Positions 57,627 to 64,000 of a stretch of DNA of 64,000 nucleotides are shown here, one piece after another. This DNA is from Bacteroides sp. GTDB taxonomy: Bacteria; Bacteroidota; Bacteroidia; Bacteroidales; Muribaculaceae. The notes below the pieces were generated by a model that was not told where the DNA came from, did not search any database, and saw nothing but the letters and a program-made list of their open reading frames with translations. The translations under genes were made by a program, and so were the position numbers. Positions within the stretch are counted from its first letter, which is position 1, and each line of letters begins with the position of its first letter. Location: positions 62,001 through 126,000 of the forward strand of contig JAAVDJ010000040.1 of NCBI GenBank assembly GCA_014801875.1, in the 5' to 3' direction.

Positions 57627-60541
57627 CAGAGCGATTTCTTCACTTCCACTTCCTCGTAGGCCTCGATCATATCTCCCTCGCGGATATCGTTGTAGCCCTG
57701 AACGGAGAGACCGCAGTCGTAGCCGGAGACCACATCCTTGACATCGTCCTTGAAGCGTTTGAGCGAACCGAGTTCTCCCGTGTAAATCACGATGCCATCG
57801 CGAATGACGCGGACCTTGCTTGTGCGTTTGATCTTGCCGTCACGCACGATTGCGCCGGCGATAGTGCCGACTTTGGATATATGATAGGTCTGGAGCACTT
57901 CGGCTGTACCGGTGATTTCCTCCTTGATTTCGGGGGCAAGCAGACCCTCCATAGCGTCTTTGACCTCCTCGATTGCTTTGTAGATGACGGAGTAGAGTCT
58001 GATTTCCACACCCTCTTTCTCCGCTTCCTTGCGGGCGGCTCCGGAAGGGCGCACCTGGAAACCAATGATGATGGCATCTGAGGCGGCTGCAAGAGTGACG
58101 TCGCTCTCCGAGATAGCACCCACGCCCTTGTGGAGCACGTTGACCTGAATCTCCGGAGTGGAGAGCTTGATGAGGGAGTCGGAGAGAGCTTCGACAGAAC
58201 CGTCGACATCACCCTTGACCACGAGATTGAGCTCATGGAAGTCATTAAGGGCACGTCTGCGTCCGAGTTCCTCAAGTCCGGGACGTTTCTTGGTGCGAAG
58301 ACCGAGCTCACGCTGGAGCTGTTCGCGCTTGGCTGCAATCTCACGAGCTTCCTGCTCTGTCTCAAGGACATTGAAGGTGTCTCCGGCAGTCGGCGCTCCA
58401 TTAAGACCGAGGATAAGAACCGGAGTGGAGGGGCCGGCCTCGGTGATGCGCTGGTTACGCTCGTTGAACATCGCCTTGATTTTGCCATAGTGTGTGCCTG
58501 CGAGTATCACGTCACCCACTTTGAGTGTGCCGTTCTGCACGAGGACGGTCGCTACGTAGCCACGACCCTTGTCAAGACTTGACTCAATGACAGAACCGAT
58601 GGCAAGACGGTCGGGATTTGCCTTGAGTTCGAGGAGTTCCGCTTCAAGAAGCACTTTCTCCATAAGCTCGTCGACACCGATACCTTTCTTGGCTGATATG
58701 TCCTGGCTCTGATATTTTCCGCCCCATTCCTCGACGAGATAATTCATGGCTGCGAGCTGTTCCTTAATCTTGTCGGGGTTAGCGGTAGGTTTGTCAATTT
58801 TGTTGATAGCAAACACCATAGGCACTCCGGCAGCCGAGGCATGGTTGATGGCCTCGATTGTCTGGGGCATGACGTCATCGTCAGCAGCCACGATGATAAT
58901 CGCAAGGTCGGTGACTTTTGCACCACGCGCACGCATGGCGGTGAAAGCTTCGTGACCCGGAGTGTCAAGGAAAGTGATGTGGCGCCCGTCGGCCAGCTTG
59001 ACATTGTAGGCACCGATATGCTGCGTGATGCCACCGGCCTCGCCGGCTATCACGTTGGCATTGCGGATATAGTCGAGGAGAGAGGTCTTACCGTGGTCTA
59101 CGTGGCCCATGACCGTGACAATCGGAGGACGTGGAACGAGATCCTCTTCGTTATCCTCCTCCGGAGCAATCGCCTCTGTCACGTCTGCGCTGACGTATTC
59201 TGTGGTGAATCCGAATTCCTCGGCAACGATATTGATGGTTTCAGCATCGAGGCGTTGGTTGATCGACACCATAACGCCGATGTTCATACATGTGGCGATG
59301 ACGTTGTTGACCGGGACTTCCATAAGGTTGGCAAGGTCGTTTGCGGTAACAAACTCAGTGAGCTGGATAACCTTGCTCTCAGCCTCTTCGCGGCGCTTGT
59401 CTTCAAGTTCGCGGTTGTGGATGGCTTCTTTCTTCTCCTTGCGCCATTTGAGTCCCTTCTTGGGAGCTTTGTTGGTAAGGCGTGCGAGCGTCTCCTTCAC
59501 CTGCTTCTGCACATCTTCCTGGGAAGCCTCCTGACGTTGCTGACGATCGTTGCGGCGATTCTTCTGTCCGGCTCCCTCGTTCTTGCGGTCCTGGCGCTTG
59601 CCACCTTGAGCTCCGCCACCCTGAGCCTGTTTAGCCTCACCGTTTTTCTTTTTCGGACGGTCAGAACCGAAGCCTGACTGAGAGGCTGCTTTCTCGATAT
59701 CTACTTTCTCCTTGCCGATACGTTTACGTTTCTTACGGTCGGAACTCCCTTCAGCTGTAGTGGCGCCGGGAGCTGCGGAACGATTCTTATCGCCACGGCG
59801 ACGGTCGTCCTTGCCGCGTTTTTTCGGCCGGGTGCTCTGGTTGAGGGAAGAGAGGTCGATTTTGCCAAGCACTTTCAGCTCGGGTTTCTCGGCAGGAGTG
59901 CTGAGACGGAACACATTGCTTTCAGATTCAGAAGCAACGTTCTCCTCCTCTTTCTTTATCTCCTTAGATTCCTTAGCTTCCTTTACTTCAGGCTCTTTTG
60001 GTTTATGGGGTGCCTCCGCGGGAGTAGGGGAAGGTTTCTCCACCTTCTTCTCCTTGTGGACCTCTGGAGTCACAGTTTTTTTCTGCACGTTTTCTTCAGA
60101 TTCGGAGCGGTTGGGAGCTGTCTGCGGCTGAGACGGAGCAGCCGGTTTCTCCTCATGGGTCGGAGCCGGAGCCGGACGACGATCGGCCGGTTTTTGAGAA
60201 GACTGATTGTTTTGACGCCCGTTGCGGCCCCCTCTCGAGGTGGCGCTAAGGTCGATTTTCCCGAGCACTTTCAGCCCCGGCGCCTGAGGCGCGGCCGAAG
60301 AATTTTCGGAACGTTGGTTTTTCTCTTTTTTCGCATCCTTACGCTTCTGAATGTTGCCGTCGACTTTCTGCTTGTCAGCCTTGTCATTGCTGAATTCATT
60401 CATCAGCAGGGAGACGGCGCTGTCATCGATGCGGGTGTTGGGGTTGTTTTCAACAACAATGTTATGCCTGTTGAGGAATTCAACCACCGTGCCCACTCCG
60501 ACATTTAAATCTTTTGCTACTTTGCTTATTTTCGTGCGCAT
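57626..60541 (-). CDS. infB: Translation initiation factor IF-2
   Basis: IF-2 is the GTPase that brings fMet-tRNA to the 30S subunit. The 971-aa protein has an N-terminal IF2_N domain ([20 protein letters not shown]), a long Lys/Glu/Arg/Pro-rich linker with several repeats (two KVLGKIDLS phrases, at about 95 and 226), and a second IF2_N (residues about 390-450). The GTPase domain follows: [39 protein letters not shown]. Domains II-IV end at [20 protein letters not shown]. It lies downstream of nusA, 56 bp apart, in the rimP-nusA-infB order. Confidence 0.96.
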   Translation of the reverse strand: MRTKISKVAKDLNVGVGTVVEFLNRHNIVVENNPNTRIDDSAVSLLMNEFSNDKADKQKVDGNIQKRKDAKKEKNQRSENSSAAPQAPGLKVLGKIDLSATSRGGRNGRQNNQSSQKPADRRPAPAPTHEEKPAAPSQPQTAPNRSESEENVQKKTVTPEVHKEKKVEKPSPTPAEAPHKPKEPEVKEAKESKEIKKEEENVASESESNVFRLSTPAEKPELKVLGKIDLSSLNQSTRPKKRGKDDRRRGDKNRSAAPGATTAEGSSDRKKRKRIGKEKVDIEKAASQSGFGSDRPKKKNGEAKQAQGGGAQGGKRQDRKNEGAGQKNRRNDRQQRQEASQEDVQKQVKETLARLTNKAPKKGLKWRKEKKEAIHNRELEDKRREEAESKVIQLTEFVTANDLANLMEVPVNNVIATCMNIGVMVSINQRLDAETINIVAEEFGFTTEYVSADVTEAIAPEEDNEEDLVPRPPIVTVMGHVDHGKTSLLDYIRNANVIAGEAGGITQHIGAYNVKLADGRHITFLDTPGHEAFTAMRARGAKVTDLAIIIVAADDDVMPQTIEAINHASAAGVPMVFAINKIDKPTANPDKIKEQLAAMNYLVEEWGGKYQSQDISAKKGIGVDELMEKVLLEAELLELKANPDRLAIGSVIESSLDKGRGYVATVLVQNGTLKVGDVILAGTHYGKIKAMFNERNQRITEAGPSTPVLILGLNGAPTAGDTFNVLETEQEAREIAAKREQLQRELGLRTKKRPGLEELGRRRALNDFHELNLVVKGDVDGSVEALSDSLIKLSTPEIQVNVLHKGVGAISESDVTLAAASDAIIIGFQVRPSGAARKEAEKEGVEIRLYSVIYKAIEEVKDAMEGLLAPEIKEEITGTAEVLQTYHISKVGTIAGAIVRDGKIKRTSKVRVIRDGIVIYTGELGSLKRFKDDVKDVVSGYDCGLSVQGYNDIREGDMIEAYEEVEVKKSL

Positions 60542-60597
60542 ATATTGGTGAAGGGTTGTATTCTATAGATTGGATTGAGAAGAGAGGGGAAGGTGGG

Positions 60598-61845
60598 TCA
60601 GTCTTCAAACTCGGCCCTGATGACATCAAGCACCTGCTGGACGGTGTCGTCTTCAAGGTCAGCCTGGTCAAGCTTCTCTTTGGAGGCATTGAGGACTGCC
60701 TTGGCTGTGCCGAGGCCGATGTTCTTGAGCTGCTCGATAACCCATCCGTCGATTTCATCACGGAATTCATCGAGATAGATATCTTCCTCGCCTTCCTCTA
60801 TGTCGCGGTAGACATCAATAGTATAGCCGGTCAGCATAGTTGCAAGGCGTATGTTGAGACCACCCTTGCCGATAGCGAGGGAAACTTCCTCGGGATGGAG
60901 GAAAACCTCCGCTTTCTTCTCCTCCTCGTTGAGGCGGATTGAAGAGATGCTCGCGGGGCTGAGGGCACGCTGGATGAAGAGCTGGGGGTTGGCTGTGTAG
61001 GATATGACGTCGATGTTCTCGTTGCGCAGCTCGCGGACGATGCCGTGGATACGGCTCCCCTTTATGCCGACGCAGGCGCCCACGGGATCGATACGGTCGT
61101 CATAGCTTTCCACAGCAATTTTGGCGCGTTCACCGGGGATTCGTGCCACGGAACGTATCGTGATGAGTCCGTCGTGGATTTCAGGCACCTCCTGCTCGAA
61201 GAGGCGGCGGAGGAAGCGCTCGTCGGTGCGCGACACAATGACCTTGGGGTTATTGTTGTTGTTGTCCACACGTTTCACAACGGCCTTTACCATGTCGCCT
61301 TTATGGAATGAGTCGCTTGGAATCTGCTCGTCTTTGGGCATGATGAGCTCGTTCTGGTCTTCATCAATGAGAAGCGCCTCGCGTTTCCACACCTGATGGA
61401 CTTCCCCCGTGATGATTTCACCCTCGAGATTCTTGAAGCGGGAAGATATAGCCTCTTTCTGGAGGTCAAGAATCTTCGACTGAAGGGTCTGGCGGAGATT
61501 GAGGATTGCCCTGCGGCCAAATTTCTCGAAGAATATCTGCTTCGAGACATCCTCTCCGATTTCACATTCGGGGTCGATTTCGCGGGCTTCCGAAAGTCCT
61601 ATCTCCATATCCTTATTGGCCACCTCTCCGTCGGCCACGACCTTGAGGTTCTGATATATTTCGCAGTCGCCTTTGTCAGGGTTCATGATAACATCGAAAT
61701 TCTCATCGGAGCCGAACATTTTCGTAAGAACGTTGCGGAATGACTCCTCGAGGACGCTGATCATGGTGGTTTTATCGATATTCTTGAGCTCCTTGAACTC
61801 TGCAAACCGGTCGACCATATTGACCGTCTCTGCTTTCTTTGCCAT
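60598..61845 (-). CDS. nusA: Transcription termination/antitermination factor NusA
   Basis: NusA binds RNA polymerase and controls pausing and termination. The 415-aa protein has the N-terminal RNAP-binding domain, an S1 domain (SRFKNLEGEIITGEVHQVWK), KH1 (VVKRVDNNNNNPKVIVSRTD... RRLFEQEVPEI) and KH2 (DPVGACVGIKGSRIHGIV; ERALSPASISSI), and a C-terminal helical part (LDEFRDEIDGWVIEQL). The E. coli type C-terminal AR repeats are absent. rimP lies upstream with 6 bp between them. Confidence 0.95.
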   Translation of the reverse strand: MAKKAETVNMVDRFAEFKELKNIDKTTMISVLEESFRNVLTKMFGSDENFDVIMNPDKGDCEIYQNLKVVADGEVANKDMEIGLSEAREIDPECEIGEDVSKQIFFEKFGRRAILNLRQTLQSKILDLQKEAISSRFKNLEGEIITGEVHQVWKREALLIDEDQNELIMPKDEQIPSDSFHKGDMVKAVVKRVDNNNNNPKVIVSRTDERFLRRLFEQEVPEIHDGLITIRSVARIPGERAKIAVESYDDRIDPVGACVGIKGSRIHGIVRELRNENIDVISYTANPQLFIQRALSPASISSIRLNEEEKKAEVFLHPEEVSLAIGKGGLNIRLATMLTGYTIDVYRDIEEGEEDIYLDEFRDEIDGWVIEQLKNIGLGTAKAVLNASKEKLDQADLEDDTVQQVLDVIRAEFED

Positions 61846-61851
61846 AAGAAT

Positions 61852-62316
61852 TTAGAATTGTAGTAGGTATTTGGTGTATTTTACATCGCCGTAGGGGAAA
61901 GTGCGCTCCACTTTCTCCACCACGGGCTTTTTCGCGCCTTCGGGTTTCACTTTCTCTTCCGAGATGATGGTGAAGCCATTATCATCGGCGCCTTTCAGCA
62001 ATCCTTTCATCTTTTTCCCATCCTTTGTGAGAAGCTCCACTTCATGTCCGATATTCTTGACATACTGACGTGGAATTTTGAAAGGGGATGTCAGACCTGA
62101 AGAGCCGACTTCAAGCTCATAGTCTTCCACATCGCGGTCAAACTCGGCCTCGATTTCGCGGGTGAGCTTTATGCAGCTGTCTATGTCTACACTGGTGTCG
62201 GAATCTATCTCCACCTTTATCTCGTTGCCTGAGCTGATCTCAAGCTCCACAAGGTAGAGGTCGGTGCCTTCGAGCTGGCGCTCTATGAAGGCGGCAAGCG
62301 CGGTCTTGTCAATCAT
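61852..62316 (-). CDS. rimP: Ribosome maturation factor RimP
   Basis: RimP assists 30S assembly. The 154-aa protein shows MIDKTALAAFIERQLEGTDL, YLVELEISSGNEIKVEIDSD, CIKLTREIEAEFDRDVEDYE, EVGSSGLTSPFKIPRQYVKN and GHEVELLTKDGKKMKGLLKG. The start is placed at 62316 (MIDK); the frame is open to 62394 but that region is the promoter and leader. It is the first gene of the rimP-nusA-infB operon. Confidence 0.92.
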   Translation of the reverse strand: MIDKTALAAFIERQLEGTDLYLVELEISSGNEIKVEIDSDTSVDIDSCIKLTREIEAEFDRDVEDYELEVGSSGLTSPFKIPRQYVKNIGHEVELLTKDGKKMKGLLKGADDNGFTIISEEKVKPEGAKKPVVEKVERTFPYGDVKYTKYLLQF

Positions 62317-62348
62317 CTCTATTGTCCTTTCTTTTTTGGGGTTGGGGT

Positions 62349-62380
62349 AAAAAACGCGGAGGAGACTGATGTCCCCTCCG
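62349..62380 (-). terminator. Terminator-like hairpin at the start of the rimP-nusA-infB transcript
   Basis: On the minus strand: CGGAGGGGAC (62380-62371), loop ATCA, GTCTCCTCCG (62366-62357), then CG and TTTTTT (62354-62349). The stem is 10 bp with one G-T pair. It lies about 5 nt after the predicted start, before the rimP ATG, but could also serve to end dnaX transcription. Confidence 0.7.
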
Positions 62381-62391
62381 GAAAGCTTTTG

Positions 62392-62399
62392 CAAAGATA
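62392..62399 (-). promoter_or_regulatory. -7 box of the rimP-nusA-infB operon
   Basis: TATCTTTG on the minus strand fits TAnnTTTG. No clean -33 TTTG is seen 20 bp upstream. Predicted start near 62385. Confidence 0.55.
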
Positions 62400-62497
62400 A
62401 TAAATAATTATGGTTTTACGGGCTTCGTAGGGTGGATGTGTCCGATATTCTCCCTTAAATTAATAATATTTAACATTGGGAAATAAAGATTAACACC

Positions 62498-64000
62498 TTA
62501 GACAAGCTCTCCGTTAATCTCCTGAAGCACCCGCGCAATCACCGGATTTGACTCCACCACCTGCTGCAGAAACTCCTTCGGGGGGAGCTGGCGCACCCCG
62601 GGAGCTGCTTCGGCAACCTCCACATTCAGGGTGAGCAAATCGTTGGCGAGATAGTCTCGGAGATATTCGATCAGGCGTGGCATCGAAAGTTCGAAAGCCT
62701 GAAGCTGAGCCGGATGATCAACCATGATACGGTAAGCATTTTCTCCCGCAGACTGTGGCTGAGCTCCTCTCATGGCGTTGACCAGAATATGGAGGGAGGG
62801 ATTGCGCACAATGAATTCATTCCATGCCGTTGCGAATCGTGCCGGATCGATCGGGGTGGTGCGTTGCTCAAGACGTCCTGCGGAGGGAGTGCCTGCAGAG
62901 TGGCTTTCATTAAGGCGGAAAGCGGATGGACGGGGAGAGGCCTTGAGGGGTCGCTTAGGCTGGGGTGGGGCAGTCTTCGGCGATGCTGGTGGGACGGTAG
63001 CCGGACGCGAGGAGGGAGCCGCGGGAGGTTGCTGAGGAGTCTGAGGTGCCTGAGGTTGCTGGTGAGGTGCCGGCTGAGGGGAGGGGGGTGGTGTGGAGGT
63101 CGGTTGAGGGGAGGATGTGCCGCGTGACGGAGCCGGATCGCCGAGCGGCACCGGGCGATCCAGAGAATCAAAAGGGGGAGTGGCGGGTTTGAGAAGCTGG
63201 CAGAGGCGAATCAAGGTTAGTTCCACGAGGAGACGTTTGCTTGTGGCCGTGCGATAATTGAGATCGCAGTCGTTGAGCAGCTTCATTGCCGCATAATACC
63301 ATTGCAGAGGCAAGGATTTCGCCTGCTCAGTGTATTTCCCGGCTATCTCTTCGGAGGTTTCAAGGAGCGGTATGGTCCGCGGGTCAGCGGCGACCATGAG
63401 GTCGCGCACGTGTGCGGCCAGTCCGTTTATGAGGAACAGTGAGTCGAAACCTTTGTCTCGGATTTCTTTATAGATGAGAAGTGCTGTCGAGACATCCCCT
63501 GCGCGGAAGGCATCTATGAGTCGGAAATAGAAGTCATAGTCGAGCACATTGAGATTGTCAATCGTGTTCTGATATGTCACCACGCCGCGTGAGGAGGCCG
63601 TCACCTGGTCGAATATTGAGAGTGCGTCGCGCATGGCTCCGTCTGCTTTCAGGGCTATGACTCCAAGTGCGTCGCGCTCGGCGGTCACCCCTTCCTCTTT
63701 GGCGACATATTCGAGATGGTCGATCATGTCGTTGACGGTGATACGCTTGAAATCGTATATCTGACAACGGCTCAGGATGGTGGGGATGACTTTGTGTTTC
63801 TCGGTCGTGGCGAGGATGAAGACCACATTTCTCGGCGGCTCCTCAAGGGTCTTGAGGAAAGCGTTGAATGCAGCGTTAGAGAGCATGTGTACCTCATCGA
63901 TTATGAAGACGCGGTATTGCCCGTTCTGCGGGGGGACGTTTACCTGCTCGGTGATTGCCCGGATATCATCGACGGAGTTGTTGGAGGCGGCATCGAGCTC
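62498..64000 (-). CDS. dnaX: DNA polymerase III subunits gamma/tau, N-terminus cut off by window
   Basis: DnaX is the clamp-loader ATPase. The frame is open to the right edge (500 codons). The visible part begins within the AAA+ domain: ELDAASNNSVDDIRAI, VFIIDEVHMLSNAAFNAFL, LKTLEEPPRNVVFILATTE, KVIPTILSRCQIYDFK, MRDALSIFDQVTASS (sensor 2 region). The Pro-rich linker (PQPTSTPPPSPQPAPHQQPQ) follows residues about 285-360 and a C-terminal tau-type domain ends at VARVLQEINGEL. The Walker A lies outside the window. The ATG at 63886 is internal, not the real start. Confidence 0.93.
   Translation of the reverse strand, partial: ELDAASNNSVDDIRAITEQVNVPPQNGQYRVFIIDEVHMLSNAAFNAFLKTLEEPPRNVVFILATTEKHKVIPTILSRCQIYDFKRITVNDMIDHLEYVAKEEGVTAERDALGVIALKADGAMRDALSIFDQVTASSRGVVTYQNTIDNLNVLDYDFYFRLIDAFRAGDVSTALLIYKEIRDKGFDSLFLINGLAAHVRDLMVAADPRTIPLLETSEEIAGKYTEQAKSLPLQWYYAAMKLLNDCDLNYRTATSKRLLVELTLIRLCQLLKPATPPFDSLDRPVPLGDPAPSRGTSSPQPTSTPPPSPQPAPHQQPQAPQTPQQPPAAPSSRPATVPPASPKTAPPQPKRPLKASPRPSAFRLNESHSAGTPSAGRLEQRTTPIDPARFATAWNEFIVRNPSLHILVNAMRGAQPQSAGENAYRIMVDHPAQLQAFELSMPRLIEYLRDYLANDLLTLNVEVAEAAPGVRQLPPKEFLQQVVESNPVIARVLQEINGELV

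Noticed and set aside
58841-59677. 278-codon open frame opposite infB
   Set aside because: It lies antisense to the conserved IF-2 GTPase region and has no domain signature.
63800-63886. dnaX starting at the internal ATG at 63886
   Set aside because: The frame stays open to the window edge with conserved AAA+ residues upstream of this Met.

Overview
The window looks like a chromosomal stretch of a Bacteroidales bacterium, most likely a gut Muribaculaceae-type or related lineage. No rRNA is present to settle this. The pointers are: promoters of the Bacteroidota type (TTTG or TTG, about 20 bp, then TAnnTTTG) and almost no Shine-Dalgarno sequences; a three-gene succinate dehydrogenase/fumarate reductase of the menaquinone type; TamB paired with a lipoprotein TamL; DUF4834, DUF4230, DUF3575 and fimbrillin-type lipoproteins; and carboxynorspermidine dehydrogenase for polyamine synthesis. 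Most genes have balanced GC (around 50% by eye) with several AT-richer patches. I saw no rRNA, tRNA, transposase, prophage or CRISPR array.

Layout. 1-6.1 kb: a truncated beta-helix lipoprotein, lpxB, then a convergent GH31 alpha-glucosidase and carboxynorspermidine dehydrogenase. 6.3-9.9 kb: tsaE-birA-flippase-like membrane protein-membrane protein-BspA-type LRR, one tight plus-strand unit. 10.0-12.1 kb: an AT-richer patch with a TlpA-type thioredoxin translationally coupled behind a KilA-N protein, headed by a complex leader. 12.1-15.3 kb: proC-proB-proA. 15.6-19.1 kb: small membrane and lipoproteins, a glycerophosphodiesterase and two DUF4230 proteins. 19.2-20.1 kb: a RelB/DinJ antitoxin with PIN toxin, followed by a three-unit repeat of 33-bp period. 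20.1-28.2 kb (minus strand): glycosyltransferase, frdCAB, a DegT-type aminotransferase, a von Willebrand protein and a Nudix protein.

28.3-31.5 kb: an AT-rich island with a C10 (streptopain-family) cysteine protease lipoprotein followed 17 bp later by a serpin lipoprotein. 31.7-37 kb: pheT, yebC, a TPR lipoprotein and a probable orphan non-coding transcript. 37-42 kb: a minus-strand operon psd-pssA-DUF4834-HAD phosphatase-histidine kinase, divergent from a diacylglycerol-kinase-like gene, together a membrane-lipid neighbourhood. 42.1-44.2 kb: an AbiEi/AbiEii toxin-antitoxin pair with a large palindrome and a leader hairpin. 44.3-48.1 kb: a TPR-DUF3575-lipoprotein-lipoprotein operon resembling a fimbrial accessory locus. 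48.2-57.6 kb: tamB-tamL, VanZ, nudC, folK. 57.6-64 kb: rimP-nusA-infB and the C-terminal two thirds of dnaX, which runs off the right edge.

The most interesting items are the protease-serpin pair, the KilA-N/thioredoxin pair with its duplicated promoters, the orphan transcript near 36.75-36.97 kb, the symmetric DNA upstream of the AbiE pair, and a terminator-like hairpin at the very start of the rimP-nusA-infB transcript.
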